In this document: positions 42,247 to 51,716 of the stretch, one piece after another
Layout: every line of letters starts with the position of its first letter
How positions within the stretch are numbered: position 1 is the first letter of the stretch
Origin: an uncultured Spirochaetaceae bacterium
GTDB lineage: Bacteria > Spirochaetota > Spirochaetia > Sphaerochaetales > Sphaerochaetaceae
Assembly: GCA_900315435.1 (NCBI GenBank)
Contig: OMYY01000009.1
Coordinates: 1 to 64,000, forward strand
DNA: 64,000 nt
Direction of reading: 5' to 3'
The notes under the pieces: model-generated
Database searches by the model: none
What the model saw: only the letters and a program-made list of their open reading frames with translations
Told to the model about the DNA's origin: nothing
Made by a program: the position numbers and the translations under genes

Positions 42247-44574
42247 TCACAGATTCGCACTCACGCTGGAATCAACGGAGCCGTTCGGCTGGCCGTCACT
42301 CATCACGACCACGAAGTTACCGACGAAATCCTTCGATTTCACGCTGATGTTGGACAGCAGCACCGTCGCCGGGTACATGCCCTTCACCGAAAGCCCGCTG
42401 GACTTCGCCGAACCGGTTCCGGACTTATCAACATGCATCTCGTATTTGCCCGTCGTGTACATCCAAGACAACTCGCCGAAATCCGAATAGGTGAAGTAAA
42501 TCTGTCCTCCGAGACCTTCGGCGCTCGCAGTGTAGTAGACCGTACCGAAATTCGTGGTGTCTTCGTTGCTGCCGTCACTCGTATGGTCGGATCCTTTATG
42601 TCTGCCGTGAGCATAATGGCAGGCCATCGTGTCACTGCCAAGGGCAGCCATCTGGTCGCTCAGCGACGACCGCTTTCCTTGGGCAACCATCCATCCGATT
42701 GTTCCATCATTCGACGGGCTCCAGTAAGACCTCAGATTGAAATCCTGGTAGAAGCTATTCGTGATCGAGGCAGGCAGGTATTCGTTTGCCGTGGAATCGA
42801 ATGGCTTGAACGCATAGATGTACCAGAAATGAATCAGACGTTTCGGGGTAATCGCGCCATAGCCGGTCACCGTTGCAGACCATTTGCCGGTTTTCCCCAA
42901 GATATCGGTACAGCGGACGCGGTACGTATATCTTTCGCCTGCATCAGCACTGTCAAATGCATCGTCCACAGTCAGTTTGGTCCCCTCGACGTTCATGCCA
43001 GGATCTACTGTATATGTCAGCGTTTCAAGAGGAATCGAATCATCGCTGATTGTCGCACCTTCAGCATATCTCTGGATCTGGTATTGGCTGATGATATTGC
43101 TTCCGTTCCAGGAAATACGGATTGGGTAGATGCCATGGTCGTTGGCAGTCATGCCGCTCGCCCATTCATTTGCGGAAACACTGAATCCGTCCGGCATACC
43201 CGGCGCATCGACAGTAAGCTCGCTGACAGGTGACGTTTCTTTCGACCCATTGGTAACTCCCACGGAGAACACCTGGTAAGTCGAGCCAGTGTAGCTCCAT
43301 GTGAAAGTATCGTCCGTGCCGATATTCTGGTAAGTGGTATCCGTGCTATACCCATCAATCGATGATGCTTTGATGATGTACTGCCAACCAGCATGAGCTT
43401 TGCGCGCTGCCTGGGTATCCAGGCCGACAGGCTGCGTGAAGGTGATTGTCTGTACCGGCTCTCCCGAGGTCCCGCGGGACAGGGAGATCTTGGCATCGGT
43501 CGGGTTGGACAGGAGGTATCCGTCAACGGTGGCTGGAGAACCTTTCACATAGGAGCCTGAGCCGTCCGGATCGTATGCGGCGATGATCGTGTACGTGTAC
43601 CGGGTTCCTTCCGTGACACTGTTGTTGTCGGTGTAAATGTAATAGCCGTCTTCCACAGTAAGACCATCCTTACTCGCGACTACGCTGGAACTGGACGGAT
43701 AAATCTTCAGATCGCTTGTCGAAGCGGCGGAACGATAAATGAGATAATCGTAATTGTAATCATCTTTTTTCCACTTCAGTTTGATGGAATTCTTACCGGA
43801 GGAAGCAGGATTGACGCCCTGCTCAGCAGAGACATCCTCCGGCTTGGTCGGAGCGCCCATTACGAGAGAATAGCCCATCGCGTTGACGCTTACGTCGGAC
43901 TGCGTTGAACCGTTGTTGCTGATAGCACGAATCGCGAAGTAGAGACTCTCCCCTGCCTCCTCGTCGGACACCTCGTAGCGGTAGAGCGCGGTGTCCTGCC
44001 CCGTGGCGTGGATGGTGTCCACAGGCTCCATCGAGGTGTTGAAATACGGTTGGTTGTTCTCGTAGATGGCATAGCCGTATACGTCAGGCACTTCATCCCA
44101 AGTGAGTTCGATACGGCCGGAATATGTTCCTTTTGATGCCGACGGCTTTGTGATGGAAAGAAGGGAGCCTCGAGTCACGCTGGACCATTCGCCGGTCCTG
44201 TTGTAGGTACGGCCACGAACCTTATACCAATACTGCTTTCCCTTCTCCAACGAGTAGGTGTCGGTCAATGTCGTCGAGGATGAAGTCTCTGGAAGAATCA
44301 CATAGGGTCCATCAGCGGAATCCGCACGAGCGACTTCATAATACTCCGCACCATCAACCGCGTACCAACTGATAGTGACAGTACTCGCCGAAGTGGCTTT
44401 TGTAGCTTTCACAAACGCGGGAGCAGAGCCACTAAAGGTAACCTCCTTTTCACTCGTTGTTGGGTTGGTGATGTTGAGGTCGTTGTACTCCGACGTGTAG
44501 AGATCCATCTTGCAGGAGACAAGAAGAACCATCAGAAATTCGAGGAAGCAGAAACGTATTATTAATTTTCTCAT
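42247..44574 (-). CDS. Large fibronectin type III-like lipoprotein (775 aa)
   Basis: Signal peptide with lipobox LLVSC (C21). Several Fn3-like repeats fill residues 50 to about 590: each shows a SWYAVDGAEYYEVAR-type strand (TISW..., ELTWDEVPDVYGYAIY, KLKWKKDDYNYDYLIY, RISWNGSNIISQYQIQRY) followed by YTYTI/YWYKVR strands. The C-terminal 180 residues are not Fn3 and contain a Ser/Gly-rich block and HYAHGRHKGSDHTSDGSNE. Probably surface-exposed, for adhesion or carbohydrate contact (inference). SD GAGGAG; 10 bp after the 1289-aa gene. Confidence 0.8.
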   Translation of the reverse strand: MRKLIIRFCFLEFLMVLLVSCKMDLYTSEYNDLNITNPTTSEKEVTFSGSAPAFVKATKATSASTVTISWYAVDGAEYYEVARADSADGPYVILPETSSSTTLTDTYSLEKGKQYWYKVRGRTYNRTGEWSSVTRGSLLSITKPSASKGTYSGRIELTWDEVPDVYGYAIYENNQPYFNTSMEPVDTIHATGQDTALYRYEVSDEEAGESLYFAIRAISNNGSTQSDVSVNAMGYSLVMGAPTKPEDVSAEQGVNPASSGKNSIKLKWKKDDYNYDYLIYRSAASTSDLKIYPSSSSVVASKDGLTVEDGYYIYTDNNSVTEGTRYTYTIIAAYDPDGSGSYVKGSPATVDGYLLSNPTDAKISLSRGTSGEPVQTITFTQPVGLDTQAARKAHAGWQYIIKASSIDGYSTDTTYQNIGTDDTFTWSYTGSTYQVFSVGVTNGSKETSPVSELTVDAPGMPDGFSVSANEWASGMTANDHGIYPIRISWNGSNIISQYQIQRYAEGATISDDSIPLETLTYTVDPGMNVEGTKLTVDDAFDSADAGERYTYRVRCTDILGKTGKWSATVTGYGAITPKRLIHFWYIYAFKPFDSTANEYLPASITNSFYQDFNLRSYWSPSNDGTIGWMVAQGKRSSLSDQMAALGSDTMACHYAHGRHKGSDHTSDGSNEDTTNFGTVYYTASAEGLGGQIYFTYSDFGELSWMYTTGKYEMHVDKSGTGSAKSSGLSVKGMYPATVLLSNISVKSKDFVGNFVVVMSDGQPNGSVDSSVSANL

Positions 44575-44584
44575 ATCCGTCTCC

Positions 44585-47500
44585 TCATAGCATTCTCTGA
44601 ATGTGTACCGTGTCGCTGTAATCGAAAGTGGTCTTCGTACCGGTTTCCTTCGTCACGGTTTCAGCCCCTGTGTTATTCAAAAGATCAATGGTTGAAGTGA
44701 TGGTAACCGTTGCCGTACGAGTATCGGACGAAGAATTGAAATAAGGGTATGTAACAACCATTGCAACAGGGGAATCCGCCAATTTCTCATCGAACTTCCC
44801 GACCTCAACGCCGACATATTTCAACGGATCCCTACCCAAATATCCCGCAAATCCATCCTTTGAGATACCATCGCTAGCGCGAAGTCCGACTTCCTCTGTT
44901 GGAGAAAGAATGAAGGAAGAACTTCCTGCAATTTCCATTGCGCTGGTGATTTGGAAATATTGGTTTTTAATTGTCGCAGGATGCAGAATAACATCCCGTG
45001 GATTACAGCTGACAACAGTTGCGCCGGAATAGCCAGTGTAAGGGTTTGTGCTGGGACCCCACCAATCTCCACCGAACTGACCATTGGCCGCGCTCAGAAC
45101 TTGATTGATCTGGTAATTTACCAAGTTGACAATCTCCCGTGGGGACAAATCGCGGAACGCATTGTCCACCTCCTTGGAAGTTGACACTTGGCCACTTGAA
45201 ATAATGGTGGACACACTAGCCGAGTGTGTCATTCTTACTGACTGGGAAGCAGAACCATACTCAAGGAAGCAATCGTAGTGGTATCTTCCTTTATTGTCGA
45301 CGGTAACCCCCTCTGTGTCCTTCGTAACGTCCACAGTCTGGATATCATCTTGCATAATTCGGTAGGCAGATGCGCCTGGACGGGGTGTCCAAACAATAGT
45401 GAAATATTCCCTGTCGTCATAAGGAATCACAACAACAGAATCAGGAGGAGCAAGTCGGTACCCATAATTCACAGGTATGGCATTTTCATCCACATCCGAT
45501 GTCGAAGACAATGCTGATACGATTTTCCCGCCTCCATCATTTCTGTATGCTGCCACAGAATAGTACATGAGGTCATCGACGTCGTCAGTGAACGCAGAGG
45601 TGCCCGTTGTACCGGTCAATGATTCTGATTCTTCCGCGGCTGCATTTATGGAAGAAGAATACACGTAATATCCGTCAGCTCCCGTAACATCATCCCAATC
45701 AACAACAATCTGGTAGGAATAATTTCCGTGCGAAGCCGTCACAACAGCCGGCGGTCCGAACCATCCTCCCGTCACGCCTTCCACGGCTCCCGCGTCGACA
45801 GTGATTCCCGCGTCATCATTCGTCGCCAGGATCTTCACCGTGTAATCAGTCGACTTCGGGTACGGATTGGCCGTCGATTTGGCGAACAAAAAGGTCTGGT
45901 CATCGTTCTCGTAGGAGAAAACATAGGAACAAGAACCATCACTTGTGATATCAGTAGCATCCACCGTGATGTTTCCGACCGGGCTTACGCTTGTGTCGGT
46001 TCCTTTGTAGAGGATGAATTCGTAGGAGGTCGCGCCCGGCATCGCCTTGAAGGTCACTGCGAAACTCGTGGGGGTATTGTCCTTCGCCGCGTTGTTCTGG
46101 GCGTAGGCGCTCAGAACCGGCCCGAGGGTATTTCCATCCTCCGCCACACTTCTCGCCGTTTCGTTCCCTTCGCTGTCGACCGCCACCGCCTGGAACTCAT
46201 ACGTATGGCCCGCGACAGGCGTGGTTCCGAGCAAAGTCGAGACGGAATAATCTGCTGTTTCTTTCGGGATATTCCCGGAAGTCGGATATGCCGTCTCCAC
46301 CGAAGAGGAATCGTCTTTGTCCTTCACATATACCCTATAGCCGCTGAAATCGCGACTCCCTTCCCAAGCGCTGTCAAAAGTCAGGGTTATGTCGGCAAGC
46401 GACGCACCGTCGCTTGCGATGAAGGAAGGAGCAAGAAGTGTCGAACCGTTTGTCGAAACGAGTGTTGTCGTCCCGTTGTACGGATCGCTCTCTTCTGTTG
46501 CGTATGTTGCTTCGACATAGAAAGCTGTCGAGTCGAGTCCGCTGATCGAAATCATGGCATTGAACGTCGAGATACCGGTTTCCGTGTCGTCCGTCCGCGT
46601 CACGGTATAGGGAATCGTCGCATCTCCGACAGTCACCGTGCTCGAAACCGATGTCGAGTCATTCCACCCGACCGTGATTGATTCCGTGTTTTCGCCCCAG
46701 CGGATCGTGTAGGACAGATTCGCCGCGTCCAGAGACGGATTGGTTTTGTCTCCACCGTAGTAGATCTTGGAAGGATCGGATGTGCTCAGCCTGGTCTGCC
46801 AAGAAAGCTTCACCGAAGATGCGAGGGACGTAGTCGCCGAGAGATTCCCGGTGACGTAATCGACGGCAACGAACCAATCGGGGGAATAACCGAGGGCATC
46901 GTCCGACTGGCGGAGAGAGGAGACGGTGCCGTCGCTGTATTGGACACCCACGGAGAAAGTCCACGTATGCTTGGTGCGCGAATTGAACGTAGAGGAAAAA
47001 TTCGGCCCCGTTGCGATGCGCGCGACCGCGCTTACTCCTCCGGTTGTCTGGGTAATTGTCACATCGTCAAGCAGCTGAGCCCCATGTCCATCGTCGCAAT
47101 AGACAACGAAGGAGCAGTCATCGGGAAGCCCGGACTGCGAATGCCAATCATAGAACCACGACAGATTTGCTTCGACCGTGGCATCCCGGCTTGTCGCTGT
47201 ATAAGTTCCGCTATTCGTCACCGTCAAATCCGTCGGCAGAAATATCGTATACCCCGGCTCCGCCGTCACGGCGATGGAAGAGGACGAATCCTGTTCGTAA
47301 TACACTTTACCATTGACGATATAAGCAGCTGTCACCCGGTACAGATACTCTGTGTTTGCCGACACAGTCGTGTCGGTGAATGTATAGACCGTTTTCCCAA
47401 GTGAATCGAGCGCCGTCTGGGTGAAGGATGTGTTGCTCGTATCGTTGATGTCCGTTTCTTTGCGCACCACCGCCGTCCATGTCAATCCGTCGTCGTCACT

Positions 47501-48454
47501 TCTCTCAAGTTTCACGCGATGAGCGACATCACCGATGTTGCTTCTGTAATCAGGCGCAGTCCAGGAAACCACGACAGAATCTTTCTTCGCCTCCGCACCG
47601 CTTGTGGCGCTGATTGTAGTAATCGGCATCGGAAGGAACGTCCTATCGGTCGTGATCGTCTCGCTGCCCGAGTCGAGGTCAGAGGAAAGGAGCGCTTTTC
47701 CCTCCGGATCGTAGAGCATCGCGGTGACCTTGTAGGAAACTTCCGCTGCGGAGGAATCGAAAGACTGTGCAAGGGTCGCATCCACAACCTCAAAGTCTCC
47801 CGCATCGTACGTTGTCTTGACGCCTGAATCGTAAACAGTATACGTTTCATCACTTTTCGTTGCGTTCACAACAACCCGGTAACCGCTGTAGAGCATCGTT
47901 TCTGAAGACTCGTCCATATCGGAAAGGAGTCCGTCAATGCCATAGCGGAGCGTGACATTGGTGCCTGCGACCTGGGGCTCAAGCCATACGGAAGGAGCTG
48001 TCGCCCCTTCCACAATCTCTGAAGCGTCCGAGGAAATCAACCCTTTCGCTCCACTCGATGATACTACCGGAATGTTTGTAACCACCCAGGCAAGCACATG
48101 CTTTCCCGCGCTCTGGTCCGACAAGGTAAACACGTAGTGTCCAGCCACCGACTGAGCTACGACGGGAATCGTATGAATCGTGGAATAATCAGGACCTGAA
48201 AGATAATAGAGAGTGTAATATGCGCCTGCCGCGATCTCATCCGGATCCCCGGAGAAATCGAACGTGATGGTAGACTTCTCCGTCGTAGTGGCAGCAAGAT
48301 CCGTGACCGCAGTCGGCTGAATCTGGCTGGTCAACGCCTCGGCTTCCAGCTCGGTTGTATCCATCGGACTCAATGTGCAGGAAACACATACGCCTCCGGC
48401 AAGAAGCGCACCTGCAAGCAGATAAACCTGTGGCCAAAGTCTCCATTCTTTCAT
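44585..48454 (-). CDS. Giant fibronectin type III-like lipoprotein (1289 aa)
   Basis: Start placed at ATG 48454, giving a signal peptide ending VCVSC (C26) with an atypical lipobox (Cys at -3). At least eight Fn3-like units follow, with recurrent WTAPDYRSN, LSWFYDWH, VSWT, TIRWGENTE, IVVDWDDVTGADGYYVYSS and TIVWTPRPGASAYRI strands and YEFQAVAVDSEGNET-type ends. The C-terminal 200 residues are different (SPREIVNLVNYQINQVLSA, GDWWGPSTNPYTG). Repeats share design, not sequence, with the 775-aa neighbour. Composition by eye is less GC-rich than flanking housekeeping genes. Likely a long surface stalk (inference). Confidence 0.8.
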   Translation of the reverse strand: MKEWRLWPQVYLLAGALLAGGVCVSCTLSPMDTTELEAEALTSQIQPTAVTDLAATTTEKSTITFDFSGDPDEIAAGAYYTLYYLSGPDYSTIHTIPVVAQSVAGHYVFTLSDQSAGKHVLAWVVTNIPVVSSSGAKGLISSDASEIVEGATAPSVWLEPQVAGTNVTLRYGIDGLLSDMDESSETMLYSGYRVVVNATKSDETYTVYDSGVKTTYDAGDFEVVDATLAQSFDSSAAEVSYKVTAMLYDPEGKALLSSDLDSGSETITTDRTFLPMPITTISATSGAEAKKDSVVVSWTAPDYRSNIGDVAHRVKLERSDDDGLTWTAVVRKETDINDTSNTSFTQTALDSLGKTVYTFTDTTVSANTEYLYRVTAAYIVNGKVYYEQDSSSSIAVTAEPGYTIFLPTDLTVTNSGTYTATSRDATVEANLSWFYDWHSQSGLPDDCSFVVYCDDGHGAQLLDDVTITQTTGGVSAVARIATGPNFSSTFNSRTKHTWTFSVGVQYSDGTVSSLRQSDDALGYSPDWFVAVDYVTGNLSATTSLASSVKLSWQTRLSTSDPSKIYYGGDKTNPSLDAANLSYTIRWGENTESITVGWNDSTSVSSTVTVGDATIPYTVTRTDDTETGISTFNAMISISGLDSTAFYVEATYATEESDPYNGTTTLVSTNGSTLLAPSFIASDGASLADITLTFDSAWEGSRDFSGYRVYVKDKDDSSSVETAYPTSGNIPKETADYSVSTLLGTTPVAGHTYEFQAVAVDSEGNETARSVAEDGNTLGPVLSAYAQNNAAKDNTPTSFAVTFKAMPGATSYEFILYKGTDTSVSPVGNITVDATDITSDGSCSYVFSYENDDQTFLFAKSTANPYPKSTDYTVKILATNDDAGITVDAGAVEGVTGGWFGPPAVVTASHGNYSYQIVVDWDDVTGADGYYVYSSSINAAAEESESLTGTTGTSAFTDDVDDLMYYSVAAYRNDGGGKIVSALSSTSDVDENAIPVNYGYRLAPPDSVVVIPYDDREYFTIVWTPRPGASAYRIMQDDIQTVDVTKDTEGVTVDNKGRYHYDCFLEYGSASQSVRMTHSASVSTIISSGQVSTSKEVDNAFRDLSPREIVNLVNYQINQVLSAANGQFGGDWWGPSTNPYTGYSGATVVSCNPRDVILHPATIKNQYFQITSAMEIAGSSSFILSPTEEVGLRASDGISKDGFAGYLGRDPLKYVGVEVGKFDEKLADSPVAMVVTYPYFNSSSDTRTATVTITSTIDLLNNTGAETVTKETGTKTTFDYSDTVHIQRML

Positions 48455-48481
48455 ACCTATGATGGTGGACAAAAAGACTCT

Positions 48482-48510
48482 ATCATGTCAAGTAAACGAC
48501 ACTATGACAA
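48482..48510 (-). promoter_or_regulatory. Candidate promoter of the lipoprotein unit
   Basis: Minus strand TTGTCA (48505-48510), 17-nt spacer, CATGAT (48482-48487). An imperfect inverted repeat AACGA(CA)CTAT / ATAGTCGTT (48495-48521) covers the -35 and could be an operator. Confidence 0.4.
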
Positions 48511-48609
48511 AAATAGTCGTTCGTGTATTGCTTTGATTATTTTTTGTCCGACAACCAAATAGCGCGCAATGTTCCCCAACACCATGTTGACAATCAGTCA
48601 GTGTGTTGA

Positions 48610-49104
48610 TTATGTCACAACTTCCAGAAACCGTTCAAAAAACGCACGGTAGATAGCCAGCTTCCGCTCGAACGGCATCGTGTTGGCCGCGCTCGGCGAG
48701 GGCAAGGCCTGAAAGACCAGATGTTCCGGGTACCACGCGATGAAGCGACGATAGAACGCTTCCGCCTTCTTTCCGGTAAATGCCACAGCCTGTAAACAGG
48801 GGTGGAGTTTGATGAAAGGGACCAAATCGTTGGGCTCTACCTTCCGGTAGCCGGAGTCCAGGCTCCCCTCACGGTCAAAGCGCCTGAGGGTGTCCCACAG
48901 CGCGACCCGATGGGCCAGCAACAGCTGTTCCTTTGCTTCATACGAATCAACCGGATTGCCGAACAGGCGGCTCATGATCGGCCAGAAGGCGTTGGTCGGA
49001 TGCCCGTAGTACTCCCGTTTTTCCAGCGAGACGCGGCTCGGGCCGGTGCCCAACACCAACACCAGCGCGTCTTTTCCCTCTATTGGCGGAAATCCCTGCT
49101 GCAT
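48610..49104 (-). CDS. DNA-deoxyinosine glycosylase (UDG superfamily, family 6-like)
   Basis: 164 aa from ATG 49104. VLGTGPSRVSLEKREYYGHP matches motif 1 of the HDG/family-6 group (GSFPS...YYGHPxNxFW), continuing NAFWPIMSRLFG. Motif 2 is ALPSPSAANT. It excises hypoxanthine or uracil from DNA. Pro at GP and Pro in PSPSAAN differ from some members. Upstream frame extends but overlies the divergent dioxygenase gene. No SD; TATCAT ends 8 nt upstream. Confidence 0.8.
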   Translation of the reverse strand: MQQGFPPIEGKDALVLVLGTGPSRVSLEKREYYGHPTNAFWPIMSRLFGNPVDSYEAKEQLLLAHRVALWDTLRRFDREGSLDSGYRKVEPNDLVPFIKLHPCLQAVAFTGKKAEAFYRRFIAWYPEHLVFQALPSPSAANTMPFERKLAIYRAFFERFLEVVT

Positions 49105-49194
49105 GATTTGCCATGATACCCGATTCCGGTGCCTCTTGTCTCCGAAATGTTTTGTAGGTATTTCTAGATATCTTTTCTTCAAGGAGTCCACAGT

Positions 49195-49956
49195 ATGGAA
49201 CGAGCACCGGTACTTTTTGTCGGACATGGGTCGCCCATGAACGCGATTACGGACAATCCGGCAAGGCATGCATGGAAACAGCTGGGAAGCCAGCTCGGGA
49301 AACCCAAGGCCATCATCGCCGTCAGCGCGCACTGGACGAGCAGGGGCGGAACCAAGGTGAACACGCAGGCAGTCAACCGCCAGATATACGACATGTACGG
49401 TTTTCCACAAGAACTGTATGACCTGCGGTACGAACCAAAAGGGAATCCGGCCTTGGCCGGCAGGGTCGCCACCCTGCTGGAAGCGAGTCCGGACACCTCG
49501 TGGGGAATCGACCACGGCATCTGGAGCATCCTCTGCAACATGTATCCCGCCTGCGACGTGCCGGTGGTGATGGTCAGCACCGATGTCACCGCCACCCCGG
49601 CAAAGCTCTACGGACTAGGCAGGAAGCTGGGCCCCCTCCGCGACGAAGGGTACGCGATCCTTGCCAGCGGAAACGTGGTCCACAACTTGGGGAAGGTCGG
49701 TTGGGACATGCAGGACGGCTATCCCTGGGCTGACGCCTTCGACAAGAAAATCGAGCAAGCGGTCTGTGGCGGAAACCACCAGAAGGTGATGGACTACGCA
49801 TCGGTCGCCGGTTCCCGGCTGGCAGTACCTACTCCCGAGCACTTCCTGCCGCTCATCGTCGCCCTTGGAGCTATCCGGGAGGATGACAAGGCCACCTCGT
49901 TCAACGCCTATCGGGAACTGGGGTCGATGAGCATGACTTCCTTCCTGTGGAAGTAG
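49195..49956 (+). CDS. YgiD-like class III extradiol ring-cleavage dioxygenase
   Basis: 253 aa of the LigB superfamily. Zinc ligands sit in GHGSPMN (H11), SAHWTSRGG, WGIDHGIWS and SGNVVHNLG. It is the 4,5-DOPA-extradiol-dioxygenase-like family; the physiological substrate in bacteria is uncertain. SD AAGGAG precedes the ATG. Convergent with the FAD protein, with one base between stops. Confidence 0.88.
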   Translation: MERAPVLFVGHGSPMNAITDNPARHAWKQLGSQLGKPKAIIAVSAHWTSRGGTKVNTQAVNRQIYDMYGFPQELYDLRYEPKGNPALAGRVATLLEASPDTSWGIDHGIWSILCNMYPACDVPVVMVSTDVTATPAKLYGLGRKLGPLRDEGYAILASGNVVHNLGKVGWDMQDGYPWADAFDKKIEQAVCGGNHQKVMDYASVAGSRLAVPTPEHFLPLIVALGAIREDDKATSFNAYRELGSMSMTSFLWK

Positions 49957-49957
49957 G

Positions 49958-51517
49958 TCAGCGGGAACAGTATCGCGCCACGGCGTCGGCGCAAGCGATG
50001 CCATCCAAAGCCGCGCTGACGATGCCGCCGGCATACCCGGCTCCCTCGCCACAGGGGAAAAGCCCCGCGCGCCCGACGTGCATCAGGCTCGTCTCGTCGC
50101 GGGGGATCCGGACCGGGCTGCTGGTACGGCTCTCGCAGGCGACGAGCAAGGCCTCGTTGGTCAGGAACCCCTTCGCCTTCCGCCCAAACACCTCGAAACC
50201 TGTTTTCAAGCGGGTGGAAATGAAGCGGGGCAGAACGGCATCCATGTCCGCGCTGGCAATACCCGGATAGTAGCTGGTCTGGGGCAACGTTTCGGAAAGA
50301 TGCCCTTGCAGGAAATCCCCCATCCGCTGGGCAGGCGCCACCATCTTTCCTCCTCCCATCTTCCAGGTATGGGACTCGAAGGCCTCGACGAAATCGAGCA
50401 TGGCGAGATGTCCTCCGAACTGCTTCGGGGAAAGGTCCTCCGGGCGCAGCTCCACCACCATGCCGCTGTTGGCGAAACGGCCGCTTCTGGCGCTGGAACT
50501 CATGCCGTTGACCGAAAGGTACCCCGTCCGGGTGCAGGACGGGACAATCACTCCTCCGGGGCACATGCAGAAGGAATAGACGCCCCTCCCCGCCGCCTGG
50601 GTTACGAACCAGTAGTCGGCCGGCGGCAGGTATTTGCCCCTGCCCTCCGCACAGTGGTACTGGATCTGGTCGACCAGCTCCTGGGGATGCTCAAGACGGA
50701 CGCCGACGGCGACGCCTTTGCTCTGGATCGCGATTCCCTGCCCGTCCAAATAGCGGAACAGCTCGCTGGCGGAATGGCCGACGGCCAAGATGACAGGACC
50801 CTCGTAGGTCTTGCCGCTCTCGGTGACCACCCCGGCGACAGCGCCATCACTGGCGTACTCCAGGGCAACCACCTTGCTTTGGAAATGGAACTCCCCTCCG
50901 TTGTTCTGGATGGTGGCACGGATTTTCTGGATGACGCCGGGCAACCTGTCGCTGCCGATATGGGGATGGGTCTCGTAAAGGATCGCCGGATCCGCCCCAT
51001 GCTGGCAGAACTGGGAAAGCACCTTGGCGACGTCCCCGCGCTTGTCGCTGCGCGTGAAGAGCTTGCCGTCGCTGAAAGCGCCAGCCCCGCCCTCGCCGAA
51101 CCCATAGTTCGAGTCGGGATTGACGACACCGCTCCGACCCATCTTGGCGATGTCCAGTTTGCGTTGCTCGACACTCTTGCCCCGCTCGATGATTACCGGC
51201 TTCAGGCCGACCTCCAGAAGCCGTAGCGCCGCGAAGAGCCCGGCGGGACCGGCACCAACGACAATCACCTGCGGTTTCCGGGCGCAATCCTGGTACTGGG
51301 TCCTCGCATAGTCCTGTTCCGCGCGCTCCCCGAGATAGACCTCGTAGGTCCGGTCGACATAGACCTGCCTGCGGCGGGCATCGATGCTTTCTCGCCTGAT
51401 ACGCAGGTCGGTGATTTCTTCACGTTTGACGGAAAGCTTCCGCGCGATCTGGGTACTGACAGCGCGGGATTTTGCCGCATCCTCTGGCTTCAGGCGCACA
51501 TTGACAATGGTTCTCAT
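49958..51517 (-). CDS. FAD-dependent dehydrogenase (COG2509-type)
   Basis: 519 aa from ATG 51517 (GGGAGG upstream). An N-terminal RNA-binding-like domain of about 80 residues precedes the dinucleotide site VVGAGPAGLFAALRL (GAGPAG, 88-93). NYGFGEGGAGAFSDGKL and FCMCPGG are typical of this uncharacterised flavoprotein family. The C-terminal GEGAGYAGGIVSAALDG closes the FAD fold. Substrate unknown; likely cytoplasmic. Confidence 0.88.
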   Translation of the reverse strand: MRTIVNVRLKPEDAAKSRAVSTQIARKLSVKREEITDLRIRRESIDARRRQVYVDRTYEVYLGERAEQDYARTQYQDCARKPQVIVVGAGPAGLFAALRLLEVGLKPVIIERGKSVEQRKLDIAKMGRSGVVNPDSNYGFGEGGAGAFSDGKLFTRSDKRGDVAKVLSQFCQHGADPAILYETHPHIGSDRLPGVIQKIRATIQNNGGEFHFQSKVVALEYASDGAVAGVVTESGKTYEGPVILAVGHSASELFRYLDGQGIAIQSKGVAVGVRLEHPQELVDQIQYHCAEGRGKYLPPADYWFVTQAAGRGVYSFCMCPGGVIVPSCTRTGYLSVNGMSSSARSGRFANSGMVVELRPEDLSPKQFGGHLAMLDFVEAFESHTWKMGGGKMVAPAQRMGDFLQGHLSETLPQTSYYPGIASADMDAVLPRFISTRLKTGFEVFGRKAKGFLTNEALLVACESRTSSPVRIPRDETSLMHVGRAGLFPCGEGAGYAGGIVSAALDGIACADAVARYCSR

Positions 51518-51678
51518 GGGTCCTCCCGGGAGCCGGCGCAACCGGTTCCGTGCTAGATTCTACACAGGTGGCTCCTCAGAGGAAAGATGCGCGCCATCCT
51601 TACAAACCATGTCGCGCTACACGAACCTTCTTCATAAAAATCCAACTATCCAACTATTTTTTCCATGCGGTTTTTCAG

Positions 51679-51684
51679 TATAGT
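51679..51684 (+). promoter_or_regulatory. Candidate -10 of the efflux operon
   Basis: TATAGT 32 nt before the tolC-like start, with only a T-rich -35. An 8-bp tandem repeat CCAACTAT x2 lies about 30 bp upstream. No regulator gene is adjacent. Confidence 0.35.
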
Positions 51685-51716
51685 AGTGGGCATCTTCCAA
51701 AGGAGGAGAAGGCTCC

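Noticed and set aside
46940-47404. Short open frames on the plus strand inside the giant Fn3 gene
   Set aside because: Cys/Arg-rich random-looking products with no ribosome site; best explained as shadows.
44585-48454. CRISPR or DNA-level repeat array in the Fn3 region
   Set aside because: Repetition is at the protein-fold level; no regular DNA repeats and spacers are present.
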